Shown here: positions 42,649 through 51,213 of the stretch, piece after piece
How positions within the stretch are numbered: the stretch's first letter is position 1
How the letters are laid out: every line of letters starts with the position of its first letter
Source: Methanocella_A sp963769045
GTDB lineage: Archaea > Halobacteriota > Methanocellia > Methanocellales > Methanocellaceae
Length of the DNA stretch: 64,000 bases
Assembly: GCA_963769045.1 (NCBI GenBank)
Contig: CAVYKK010000015.1
Span: forward strand, 65,897 to 129,896
Reading direction: 5' to 3'
Position numbers and translations under genes: made by a program
The notes under the pieces: generated by a model
Told to the model about the DNA's origin: nothing
Seen by the model: only the letters and a program-made list of their open reading frames with translations
Database searches by the model: none

Positions 42649-42968
42649 TTCCTCCCTCCCATATAATCAAACGAACCTCGTTGTGGCCGTTCTCTGTCAG
42701 CGAAAAAAAAAGATTGCCGTCAAAGTCCTTCACTTCCACGAGTCCCACGCTCCGCAAAGAAAATTTCTCGCTGTAATGTGTCCCGTTGCCCCATCAAAGC
42801 TCCATAAACGATCGAATAGCAATAACCCAAAACGCCGGAGATGTCTTTAACTGATACGTCCTTACCGACTGTATACATGTACAGGAGTATCTTCGTCCTT
42901 ACCTCGCTCCTCCGTCGCGAAAGCCTTGCTACAGACTTGTTAATACCGGATTCCGGGACAACGCTCAT
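42611..42968 (-). pseudogene. Winged-helix-like regulator of cassette 6, frameshifted
   Basis: The first 60 residues match the cassette 5 regulator (MSVVPESGINKSVARLSRRR and onward), then an extra C in the run at 42789-42792 shifts the frame after GALMG. The lost second half is still readable in the next frame (VKDFDGNLFFSLTENGHNEV) to a stop at 42611, exactly where the intact copy ends. As read, an 82-residue protein lacking the wing and tail is made. Cassette 6 may thus be controlled by a paralog. Confidence 0.88.
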
Positions 42969-43098
42969 ACAATCACGGATACATTCTCATTATATCCGGT
43001 GAAGGATTAATCGCAAGCATATAATAAAGGTTCCGTCATCAAATGTTAATCGGCACGATAATAACGGACAACTTTTTAAAATGCCTGATAGAAAAGGC

Positions 43099-43290
43099 CT
43101 GTTTTTAAAACAGAGCCATATCATGCACAGGTACACTCACAGGTACTCTCACAGGTGCTTATAAAGCAAAAGAACACCGACTATTAGACCGACTAGAACA
43201 CCGACTAGTCACCCTATAAATAATCGGGATGACATAGAGGTAGATGGGCGAGCAAATAGACAATAACCATATCGCCCATCTACAAGGTGA
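43099..43290 (+). promoter_or_regulatory. Promoter, operator and leader hairpin, cassette 6
   Basis: This nearly duplicates 37769-37960: palindrome 43099-43113, the three CACAGGT direct repeats, the TATA box CTATAAATA and the perfect 11-bp stem 43240-43250 with 43273-43283, then AAGGTGAT. Near-identity extends left over the winged-helix gene and right through the signal-peptide codons, then stops sharply. Confidence 0.68.
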
Positions 43291-43295
43291 TAATA

Positions 43296-43751
43296 GTGAA
43301 AGCATACAAAATAGTTGTAATGGCACTCGCAGGTATAATACTTGCGGTGATAGGAATAGGAAATGCATATGCATTTACTTATCCTGGAATTTTTGTTACA
43401 ATGGATGACGATGAATATGGAACTTTAGTAATGGAAAATTTACTAGATCCATATGATAATCCTGTTCCTGTTTACTATACGGACAGTCTTGGATGGGATA
43501 ATGCTTTCTATAACCACGTTGGTTATTGGCAATATGGTAATGTTGGATATTCGTGTAGTGAACTAACGATAACAACACCACGTTCGTATCTACCTGCCTA
43601 CTTCAATGGTCCAACCCAAACATTTAGTGGACCTCTTGCAGGAAACAGAGGTACTTATGGTATTTATAACATTATCCATATGTATTATGGTAATGGCCCT
43701 ACCCATACGGCAACAAACAGTGAAACTCTGATGTTTTACGAATATGGATGA
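43296..43751 (+). CDS. Small secreted protein of cassette 6
   Basis: A 151-residue protein from the GTG at 43296. Signal peptide VKAYKIVVMALAGIILAVIG, cleavage after AYA near residue 26. The mature part is Tyr/Asn/Gly-rich (SLGWDNAFYNHVGYWQYGNVGYS) and unlike cassette 5. The W-D-N-x-F-Y-N run recalls WDNVFYNN in the cassette 2 protein, so the mature domains may share a distant fold. No family is recognised. Confidence 0.78.
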   Translation: MKAYKIVVMALAGIILAVIGIGNAYAFTYPGIFVTMDDDEYGTLVMENLLDPYDNPVPVYYTDSLGWDNAFYNHVGYWQYGNVGYSCSELTITTPRSYLPAYFNGPTQTFSGPLAGNRGTYGIYNIIHMYYGNGPTHTATNSETLMFYEYG

Positions 43752-43758
43752 GTGAAAA

Positions 43759-43773
43759 TTTTTTTTAATTTTT
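43759..43773 (+). terminator. T-tract between secreted protein and permease, cassette 6
   Basis: TTTTTTTTAATTTTT follows the secreted-protein stop. Just after it GGTGAACTATGAGTT is repeated in tandem, giving two possible ribosome-binding site and ATG pairs; the second, at 43800, opens the permease. Confidence 0.58.
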
Positions 43774-43799
43774 GATGGTGAACTATGAGTTGGTGAACT

Positions 43800-44651
43800 A
43801 TGAGTAATTTACTGCGCATTTCCCAAAAAGAATTTATTGACCTCATGAGCAGTCCGATGGTTCTTATTTTACTTGCGGGATTTTTTACAATGATTGCGCT
43901 ATCTTTTATCAATCTAAACTACACTATTCCTGTGATTATTGAGACGAATATTGGCCTTCGTAACGAGCATGTAGATAGCATGGGCTTGTTTTTTTCAGAC
44001 TGGCTTTTCTTGAACTTAATTGGTTTTTACGGGCCGATCGTCGGGGTCATGATCGGATGCTCCTCTATCGCCAGCGAAAGGTATAGAAACGCGTTGAACA
44101 CGCTTTTGGTAAAGCCGCTGTACCGTGATACGATCATTAATGGAAAAATCATTGGCTCTATGGCTTTCCTTATGGTAGTCGTTGCTTGTGTAATTGCATT
44201 TTATACTTCGTTAGTACTAGTACTGTATGGTAATCTGATTGCACCTGCTCTGGATGATTATGTATCCCGGCTGCCGGTCATATTTGTTTTTTCGTTGACG
44301 ACTATGGCGATTTTTCTCACAATATCGATACTTGTTTCGTTATTGATAAAAAGTCAGACTTTTGCAATGATCATCAGTTCTATAATTCTATATCTATTTT
44401 GTAATCTAGAAGGTTATGCGATGTTTATAGGAAATCTGTTTCCTGGTAATGAAATTGTCATACAAAACTTTTTAACTAGTCTTACGCCAACAGGCGGAAT
44501 GATGGAAGTCCGGGATAGAATTTTTAACAGTACTTATGGTTTAGTAGAGTCTTTCGAGGCTGTAATACCAGACATTGTAAAATTTTTGTTATTTATTACA
44601 GTTGCCTGTATTTTTAGTTATATTATTTTTATCCGGAGGGAAGACGCATGA
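43800..44651 (+). CDS. ABC-2 permease A, cassette 6
   Basis: A 283-residue six-span permease. SQKEFIDLMSSPMVLILLAG begins span 1, GVMIGCSSIASERYRNALNTLLVKPLYRDTIINGKIIG is the coupling region, and it ends IRREDA. The DNA is distinctly AT-rich. It overlaps permease B by 4 bp. Confidence 0.93.
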   Translation: MSNLLRISQKEFIDLMSSPMVLILLAGFFTMIALSFINLNYTIPVIIETNIGLRNEHVDSMGLFFSDWLFLNLIGFYGPIVGVMIGCSSIASERYRNALNTLLVKPLYRDTIINGKIIGSMAFLMVVVACVIAFYTSLVLVLYGNLIAPALDDYVSRLPVIFVFSLTTMAIFLTISILVSLLIKSQTFAMIISSIILYLFCNLEGYAMFIGNLFPGNEIVIQNFLTSLTPTGGMMEVRDRIFNSTYGLVESFEAVIPDIVKFLLFITVACIFSYIIFIRREDA

Positions 44652-45460
44652 GTTATTCGGCGATTAAATTGGTAACAAAAAACGAATTTACCAGGATATG
44701 GAGGAATCCAGCTATTCTCATTATCGGAATTGTATTGTTTATTGTAACATTAGTTACTGCTGCTGGAGATGCTACTAATCTGAAATATGTTGTCGCCGGT
44801 AATAATCGTGACGGGTTAATATTGGGTTATGGCCAGGTATTTTATTATACCAATTTTATTTGCGGCATCATGGCCGCGTTCTTGGGTATGATGGCTATTA
44901 GCGAGGACCGGTTTAAAGGGACGTTCAACGTTCTGTTGTCGAAGCCCATATATCGTAGGGATTTTATCCTAGGGAAATTTTTTGGCCTGGCAGGTTTTAT
45001 TGCCCTGTTTTTAACTATGGACATGATTACCAATTTTATCCTGCTCTTGTACTACTATGGAGAGCCTTACTCTTATTCGGAAGCAATCGTCAGGATATCG
45101 GCTTATATCTTCGTTTTGTCATTGGACCTGGTTCTGGTAATGGGATTGACCATGCTTATCGGCATAGTGTGCAAAAATGTTTTAACCGCAGCCGCTCTCG
45201 TTGTCACATATCTATCATTCGAGTGGTTCTGGAATCAGGGTACGTCTTTGATTGCTCAAATAATTCACATACCACTGACGCCTTACATAATGACCGGCAG
45301 GACATTGTTCCCAAGAGGCAATATTTACCTCTTCAATTCGACGATACCGTTCGTTGACTGGTTAACCCTGGCCCTCCCCAATATTGTGATTATGGCATTG
45401 ATCGTAACGGCGATTTTACTGGTTAACTGTCATGTTTTTGCCAGGATAGATGATGTTTAG
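44648..45460 (+). CDS. ABC-2 permease B, cassette 6
   Basis: A 270-residue permease. TKNEFTRIWRNPAILIIG starts span 1; the coupling loop is SEDRFKGTFNVLLSKPIYRRDFILGKFFGLA; PFVDWLTLALPNIVIMAL leads into the last span. Its ATG overlaps the previous stop, and the RCC1 gene begins 8 bp after it. Confidence 0.93.
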   Translation: MSYSAIKLVTKNEFTRIWRNPAILIIGIVLFIVTLVTAAGDATNLKYVVAGNNRDGLILGYGQVFYYTNFICGIMAAFLGMMAISEDRFKGTFNVLLSKPIYRRDFILGKFFGLAGFIALFLTMDMITNFILLLYYYGEPYSYSEAIVRISAYIFVLSLDLVLVMGLTMLIGIVCKNVLTAAALVVTYLSFEWFWNQGTSLIAQIIHIPLTPYIMTGRTLFPRGNIYLFNSTIPFVDWLTLALPNIVIMALIVTAILLVNCHVFARIDDV

Positions 45461-45468
45461 GTGATCTA

Positions 45469-46911
45469 ATGAGAATGGGGATATGTTTAGCCGTATCATT
45501 TTCTCTGATGCTATTGTTAATGATGGTTCCGGCGAGCTCCTCGGTTCCTAAGATCGTTGCGATATCTGCAGGCAATTATCATTGCCTGGCTCTTGGGGAT
45601 GATGGCAGTGTCTGGGAATGGGGTGGCAATTGGCGGGGAGAGCTCACCGGCGTTCCTGATAATAAGATACCGCATAAAATTCCAGAACTCATGCCGATTA
45701 CTAATGTTACAGCTATATCGGCAGGGGCATTTTGCAGTGTCGTGTTGAAAGATGATGGTACTGTCTGGTGGTGGGGAAGAACACCTACTGAACTTGCGGG
45801 CGGCGACACTAAAACTTTTAACATTATCCAGGTGCCAATTATCGATGTGATGGCAGTCTATGCCGGAGGGGATTATGCGTTTGCTGTTAAAGATGATGGC
45901 AGTGTTTGGGCCTGGGGAACGAACCGGCGTGGCTACCTGGGAAACGGCGGGAACAATGAGGATATTTACAAGAGCGAATACTATGTACAGCCGGTTCCCT
46001 TGAAAATATCTGATGTTACGTTCATTGACGGCGATGGCTGTTTTGCTGTTAAAGACGACGGTACCCTCTGGGCGTGGGGAGATAACGTTTATGAAACTTA
46101 CGGCGATGTTTCCCTCGTCGGGAAGCTCGGCGATTTTTCCGATAAGAAGGCAATATCCGTACCGTTTGAGGTCGATAAGCTATCTAATGTAAAATCGGTG
46201 TCGAGTGGAGATATGCATACGCTCGTCCTTAAAGATGACGGCACTGTGTGGGCATGGGGGTCTAATTACGAGGGGCAACTGGGTGACGGTGGGAAAACAG
46301 GCGTACGTAACAAGACTACCGGGCTTACGCAAATCTCGACGAGCCCGGTGAAAGCAATAATAGATAACGTCAAGGCGGTATCTGCAGGTAAAGATATATC
46401 CATAGCCTTAAAAAACGATGGCACTGTCTGGAGCTGGGGCATGGTCATGGATAAAATCATTGGTACGTCGGCCCCGTTATCTTCTCCCGCCAGCGTAGGC
46501 GGTCTCTCTGACGTGGTAGCAATTAGTTCTGGCCATACTTATTTTATGGCGTTGAAAAGCGATGGGAGCGTATGGGTCTGGGGTTTCATCCAGTTTGGCC
46601 AGGCAGGAGTCAACGGCCAGGAATATCAGTATGGACCCGTACAGGTGCCGTTTGATGAAACGATAAATACGCCTGACGCTGTAATTATTCCGGCAAATTT
46701 CTCGGCCAATCAGACTCTGGTGATCACGCCTGTCCCGAGTACAACGCCTTTGCCAGGCGTTATGAATGGTACGGTTACGCCCACAGTAACCGGGCCGGAG
46801 AATGGTACGGTTACCGGGCAGCAGGGCGACGAGCTCGTGCTTCAGGTCGGTGGATTACTGTTGTTAGTCGGTCTAATCGCAGGCGGTATCATGCTGTACA
46901 AAATGAAATGA
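45469..46911 (+). CDS. Secreted RCC1-repeat propeller protein, cassette 6
   Basis: A 480-residue protein with GGTGATCTA before the ATG. Signal peptide 1-26 (MRMGICLAVSFSLMLLLMMV), about seven RCC1 blades, a Thr/Pro linker with Asn-Gly-Thr sequons (NGTVTPTVTGPENGT) and an anchor helix ending LYKMK. It is the longest propeller of the island because of loops between blades (for example KTGVRNKTTGLTQIS). Confidence 0.92.
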   Translation: MRMGICLAVSFSLMLLLMMVPASSSVPKIVAISAGNYHCLALGDDGSVWEWGGNWRGELTGVPDNKIPHKIPELMPITNVTAISAGAFCSVVLKDDGTVWWWGRTPTELAGGDTKTFNIIQVPIIDVMAVYAGGDYAFAVKDDGSVWAWGTNRRGYLGNGGNNEDIYKSEYYVQPVPLKISDVTFIDGDGCFAVKDDGTLWAWGDNVYETYGDVSLVGKLGDFSDKKAISVPFEVDKLSNVKSVSSGDMHTLVLKDDGTVWAWGSNYEGQLGDGGKTGVRNKTTGLTQISTSPVKAIIDNVKAVSAGKDISIALKNDGTVWSWGMVMDKIIGTSAPLSSPASVGGLSDVVAISSGHTYFMALKSDGSVWVWGFIQFGQAGVNGQEYQYGPVQVPFDETINTPDAVIIPANFSANQTLVITPVPSTTPLPGVMNGTVTPTVTGPENGTVTGQQGDELVLQVGGLLLLVGLIAGGIMLYKMK

Positions 46912-46951
46912 GTATTTGCTTGTGCTGTCCCTTCGACCCGGGCAGCACTGC

Positions 46952-47047
46952 TCAAATGACGCTCATGACCCGCAGCGAGACGCAAGTGACGAAAATGACG
47001 GCTATGTAAATAAGCGCGAACTTGTCGATGTGGTCGTTGGGATCCAA
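46952..47047 (-). CDS. Tiny membrane protein after the cassette 7 ATPase
   Basis: The second copy of the 31-residue frame (TTG start, GGTGAT upstream), ending CVSLRVMSVI with a TGA stop instead of TAA. Changes from the copy at 41503-41598 are mostly at third codon positions. The 110 bases between it and the ATPase are nearly the same in both copies. Confidence 0.5.
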   Translation of the reverse strand: MDPNDHIDKFALIYIAVIFVTCVSLRVMSVI

Positions 47048-47155
47048 CCTGCCATCACCGTTTGCGAAATATATTCGTGGAAGCTCTGCATCAGATAAAG
47101 TAATTATTAAAAAATCAGGATAAACATTAGTAAATATTCTGGTAAAGCTCTGGTT

Positions 47156-48103
47156 TCATCGCTGCTCACCGGCGACCGGCCTCGTGACGTCCAGGAATAT
47201 CTCGTTCAGCGAGGGACGGTACGAGTCAAGCTCAGTGATAACCCCCTTCTCCCGCATGATCGAGCGGGACACATCCTCTGACACGTCCTCCTTTGCGTTG
47301 ATCACGAAGAACCCATCGTTTTTACCGATCGAATGAATACTGGCTATGCTCTTCAGGGAATTCCTGACCGCACCCTCGTCGAGTTCTTTCACCCGGAGTT
47401 TCAACTGATAGCCCTGTCTCTTCGAGTACTGGTCCACCAGCTCATTCACGTTGCCGCATATCTTCATCTCGCCGTTAATGATAATGCCGATACGATCGCA
47501 GATCGCCTCTACCTCCGGCATCACATGACTGGTCAGGAATATTGTCTTGCCCTTTTCCTTCAACTGCCTCATCAATACCCGAAAGTCCTCGGCCCCCTGC
47601 GGATCAATGCCAGCCGTAGGCTCATCGAACATCAACACCTGTGGATCATGCACAATAGCCTGCGCCACGCCGAAACGCTGCCTCATACCTTTGCTGAACT
47701 TGCCGATCTTCTTATCCTTCGCGTCCTTGAGGCCCACCAGATCCAGCGTGGCCTCCACCCGCGTCTTCAGATCCCTCTCATCCAGACCATACAGACTGCC
47801 GTAAAACTTGAGGTTCTGGCGGGCGTTGAGATTATCGTAAAAACCCGCAGGGTCAGGAAGCACTCCGCAATGTTTACGCACATCCAGCACCTGGTGAATA
47901 ATGTCAAAGCCGGCCACTTTGCCGGTGCCCGAGGTGGGCTGCACCAGGCCCAGGAGCATCTTCATGGTGGTCGTCTTGCCCGCGCCATTGGGACCTAAAA
48001 ACCCGAAAATTTCCCCTTTGCCGACATTTAGATCAAGCCCGTTGACGACGACGTTTTTATCATAGCTTTTTGTCAGCTTGTCCGTCTCGATTACCGTCTC
48101 CAT
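47156..48103 (-). CDS. ABC ATPase, cassette 7
   Basis: A 315-residue ATPase from the ATG at 48103 (METVIETDKLTKSYDKNVVV). All nucleotide-binding motifs are intact. The N-terminus matches the cassette 3 ATPase while the C-terminal part KELDEGAVRNSLKSIASIHS matches cassette 5, another mosaic. It starts 20 bp after the winged-helix gene instead of overlapping it. It may still function although the plus-strand operon of its cassette is damaged. Confidence 0.95.
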   Translation of the reverse strand: METVIETDKLTKSYDKNVVVNGLDLNVGKGEIFGFLGPNGAGKTTTMKMLLGLVQPTSGTGKVAGFDIIHQVLDVRKHCGVLPDPAGFYDNLNARQNLKFYGSLYGLDERDLKTRVEATLDLVGLKDAKDKKIGKFSKGMRQRFGVAQAIVHDPQVLMFDEPTAGIDPQGAEDFRVLMRQLKEKGKTIFLTSHVMPEVEAICDRIGIIINGEMKICGNVNELVDQYSKRQGYQLKLRVKELDEGAVRNSLKSIASIHSIGKNDGFFVINAKEDVSEDVSRSIMREKGVITELDSYRPSLNEIFLDVTRPVAGEQR

Positions 48104-48123
48104 GTGTTACCCTCCATTTTCAC

Positions 48124-48495
48124 TTAAACATTTGATCTTAACATCAGCTGTGAAAGTTTACTGTCACCCTTGATATAATTTTTAAATTCCAGCCCCTGAG
48201 GAGTAAGTAAAAAGACGTGAGCTTCCCGCCCGCTCTTGCAGACCGTGATCACCCGGTGCGATGCCAGCCCGAGGCCGACCAGCGAATCTTCTATGGCATA
48301 TCTCGACTCGTAACCGATCGCAACGCCGAGCAGGTTTACCTTGCTATGGCTCGTAACTTTAACCAGCTCGTCCAGACTGACCTCTTGCGGGTATGCCTTA
48401 CAGAGATACTCGAAAACTTCCAGTCGTATATAGCTATTTTTCAAAGGACCAACATATTTCCACATGCCTTGCGGCCGGATATTTTTATCAGACAT
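48124..48495 (-). CDS. Winged-helix-like regulator of cassette 7
   Basis: A 123-residue protein from the ATG at 48495. The core IRLEVFEYLCKAYPQEVSLDELVKVTSHSKVNLLGVAIG..RYAIEDSLVGLGLASHRVI aligns with the cassette 3 protein at 29534. Both belong to a subgroup distinct from the cassette 5/6 regulators, matching the division of their leaders into two types. The gene-free stretch that follows to 48832 shows no other clear site. Confidence 0.7.
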   Translation of the reverse strand: MSDKNIRPQGMWKYVGPLKNSYIRLEVFEYLCKAYPQEVSLDELVKVTSHSKVNLLGVAIGYESRYAIEDSLVGLGLASHRVITVCKSGREAHVFLLTPQGLEFKNYIKGDSKLSQLMLRSNV

Positions 48496-48832
48496 AAGTT
48501 AGACATCCCTTTACGGTCAGATTATTCCCCTGTCAGGACTCTTTTAATAAGGGTAAATATAGCTTGTGGCCAGATCGTTTAACTAAAAATTCGATACGAC
48601 TATCGGACACGAAAACTTGCTAAATAAAGTGTAAAATAAATATGTAAAATTAATAACAAATTTTCTTGAAATCGGCACACAACGAGACATAAACTGATCG
48701 ATATGATCATCATGGAGACCGGTCGATCTCAAACAAGCCCGACAATAAAAGAGACATGCGATAGGCGATTTTATGTAAATATTATTCGTGATCCAGTTAC
48801 ATTTTGTGCAGGATTCATGCAATCTGAGAGAA

Positions 48833-49048
48833 GATATAAATAGAGGGCATAATAACCCATCGTATGTAAGCATGGCATTAAAGGTCTATGCGGCAGATAC
48901 GAGCAAATCCAAACGGTCTGTCGCCGGAACACCCATGACTTGCTTCACACACGGAGGTAAAGTCAATGGCCGAGACGACGGGCGCAAACCCACATAAAGA
49001 ATGCCCGCCGCCCTGGCCTACGGACTTGCTTCATACACAAATAGAGGT
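48833..49048 (+). ncRNA. TATA box and tandem structured leader, cassette 7
   Basis: A TATA box GATATAAATAG at 48833-48843 precedes element A: GCGgCAGA 48890-48897 with TCTGtCGC 48917-48924 around GAGCAAATCCAAACGG. TTGCTTCACACACGGAGGTAAAGTCA and an ATG at 48966 follow. Element B comes next: CGGGC 48979-48983 with GCCCG 49003-49007 around GCAAACCCACA, then TTGCTTC, and ATACAC with GTGTAT (around 49033-49051) forming a stem over a second ribosome-binding site, GAGGTG. Each element thus has its own ribosome-binding site. Confidence 0.6.
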
Positions 49049-49509
49049 GTATCTAGTACTGCAACTACGGAGAATCGGAATCCTGGTCGTCGCCGCGGCA
49101 GTGCTCGTTGTGATGACTGGAGGTAATGCATTTGCAATGCATTTTGATGGTTCGTTAACATCTGCGTTAACCGGCTCTACATATCCTGATTGGTACGTAA
49201 CCAAGAGCTCGGACCCATCCGGGCATTATTATCCGTCGGTAGGAGAAGCGGTGGATTGGTATAACTATGCTCAAAATACCGGAAGGTAAGGCTATGGAGC
49301 TTATTATTAACCAATATACGAGTCCTGTTAGCGGGTTGACCTCAACAGCGCAGATGTATGGAATGAATGCATACAGTTCAAGAGGCCCAGATGATTTTGT
49401 TGCCTATACTACGAGTACTAACCATTACGTAATCAATGCTCAACACAAATATACAGACTTTTCATTAGTATGGGCAGACACAACGAGCAGCCAGATGCAA
49501 TTATGGTAA
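48966..49509 (+). pseudogene. Small secreted protein of cassette 7, damaged
   Basis: The typical signal peptide (RRIGILVVAAAVLVVMTGGNAFA) is encoded at about 49069-49137, but no ATG stands where other copies have it: the place is taken by CTG CAA after GAGGTGTATCTAGTA. The only good ATG in frame is at 48966, inside the leader, which would add about 30 odd residues. In addition an extra base near 49280 shifts the frame after YNYAQNT; the rest (KAMELIINQYTSPVSG to MQLW) is open in the next frame to 49509. Both faults suggest decay. Confidence 0.8.
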
Positions 49510-49510
49510 A

Positions 49511-49531
49511 TTTTATTTTTTTTATTTTTTT
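49511..49531 (+). terminator. T-tract between secreted protein and permease, cassette 7
   Basis: TTTTATTTTTTTTATTTTTTT lies immediately after the stop and before the permease ribosome-binding site GGTGAG. Confidence 0.58.
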
Positions 49532-49542
49532 GGTGAGTGAAA

Positions 49543-50391
49543 ATGTACAACACGTATAAAATCGCCAAGAAAGAATATATAGATTTAATTAGCAACCCCA
49601 TGGTAATCATAATATTAATATCCTTTATAATATTAATTTGTTGTAATATTTTTGAATTTTCGTATTATCTTAATCTAGCAAAAACTAACACTAATTTAAC
49701 TATTCCATTTAATGGCAATATTGGAATATTTGTCGCCAACAACCTCTTAATGACACTGACGCGTTACTCTACGATCGTTGGCATTATCATTGGCTGTTCA
49801 ATCATCTCATCTGAACGAGCGGGGAAGGCAATCAATACTCTTATTACCAAACCGATCTACAGAGATACCATAATAAACGGCAAGCTGTTAGGTTCGCTTG
49901 CATTTCTGGCAAGCGTCATGGTATTTGTTATAGCTCTAAATACGGCCGTTCTCATGGTGGTTCGAGGAAGTTCGCTTGCCCCGTTCCTCTCAGACTATGT
50001 TTCCCGAATACCATTTATTTTTGCTTTTGCCATGGTATACGTCGCTGTGTTTTTATCGGTATCAATGTTAATATCATTATTAATCCGTTCCCAATCTTTC
50101 GCTATGATTCTTAGTCTTTTTACCGTTTTAGTCTCGGATATGATGAATAATATTAACTTTGCATTATGCCTGGATAATTTGTTCCCGGGGAATGGCATTG
50201 GCCAGTTATGTGTTAATTTATCTCCGACCGGGGTACTTTACTGGGTATTATTAAAATTCTTTAATTCGTCCACTGGAGTGTTAGATGCTTTTGTCGAGGT
50301 AATGGTACCGGAGATGCAAAAATTTTTAATTTACACAGCTATCGCTTTGCTGTTTAGCTATATCCTGTTCATCAAGAGGGATATTTCATGA
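49543..50391 (+). CDS. ABC-2 permease A, cassette 7
   Basis: About 282 residues from the ATG at 49543. AKKEYIDLISNPMVIIIL opens span 1, GIIIGCSIISSERAGKAINTLITKPIYRDTIINGKLLG is the coupling region, and it ends FIKRDIS. The gene is intact but very AT-rich. It overlaps the next reading frame by 4 bp. Confidence 0.92.
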   Translation: MYNTYKIAKKEYIDLISNPMVIIILISFIILICCNIFEFSYYLNLAKTNTNLTIPFNGNIGIFVANNLLMTLTRYSTIVGIIIGCSIISSERAGKAINTLITKPIYRDTIINGKLLGSLAFLASVMVFVIALNTAVLMVVRGSSLAPFLSDYVSRIPFIFAFAMVYVAVFLSVSMLISLLIRSQSFAMILSLFTVLVSDMMNNINFALCLDNLFPGNGIGQLCVNLSPTGVLYWVLLKFFNSSTGVLDAFVEVMVPEMQKFLIYTAIALLFSYILFIKRDIS

Positions 50392-51198
50392 ATATACAGG
50401 TACAATATAAAATTGGTAAAAATGAATTTACAAGAGTATTATTTGATCCTCTGACCATCTTAGTCACGATATTCACAATCATTCTAATTTATCTTAACGG
50501 TGCAGGCAACGTTGATACTTTAAAATATCTGGATTCGATGCATGGAACCGATGCGTTTTTACAAGGATATGGCCAGATATGGTTCTATACGTCTGAAGTT
50601 ATGCATGATTATGGCTGCTTTTCTAGGAGTAGCATCAATAACTGGCGAAAGATGGAATAGCTCGCTTTCCTTGATCTTAACCAAACCGCTATACAGAAAA
50701 GATTACTTATTAGGCAAAGCGATAGGCCTCACTGCATTTATGATGCTATATATTACCTTTACCTTACTGATTACAGGCCTGTTCATTTCGATATATTTCA
50801 GAGGACCGCTCTCAATTACTGATTTCACGTGGAGACTAATCGCTTATATAATAATATTAACATTGTGTTGTTCAATAGTAGCTACCCTTAACATGTTGTT
50901 TGGTGTTATAACAAAAAACATCCTGGTTGTCACTTCGATATCGATGACGTACCTGTTCATTGAGTGGTTCTGGGACTTGCGATTACTAACCGAATTCACA
51001 GGTATAAAAATATTATACTATCTTAGTCCGGTTAATACGTATATAAATACTTTTATCGACGTAAAGTTTTTCGATAGTACGGTATCGTTCGGTACTTGGA
51101 TTGCTTCAGCAGCCCCGTACCTTTGTATTCTGATATTTGACCTGTTCGTACTGCTTTCCGCATGTATATTTCTATTCTCGAAAGGTGAAAACGATTGA
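50388..51198 (+). pseudogene. ABC-2 permease B, cassette 7, one-base frameshift
   Basis: The first 70 codons (MNIQVQYKIGKNEFTRVLFD onward) are normal, then an extra base near 50600 shifts the frame after GQIWFYTSEV. The true continuation CMIMAAFLGVASITGERWNS is in the next frame and carries on through KPLYRKDYLLGKAIGL to a normal end. An ATG at 50542 in the second frame lacks the first span. As it stands the protein is truncated to 90 residues. Confidence 0.9.
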
Positions 51199-51213
51199 TG
51201 TGAAGGTGTTGAA

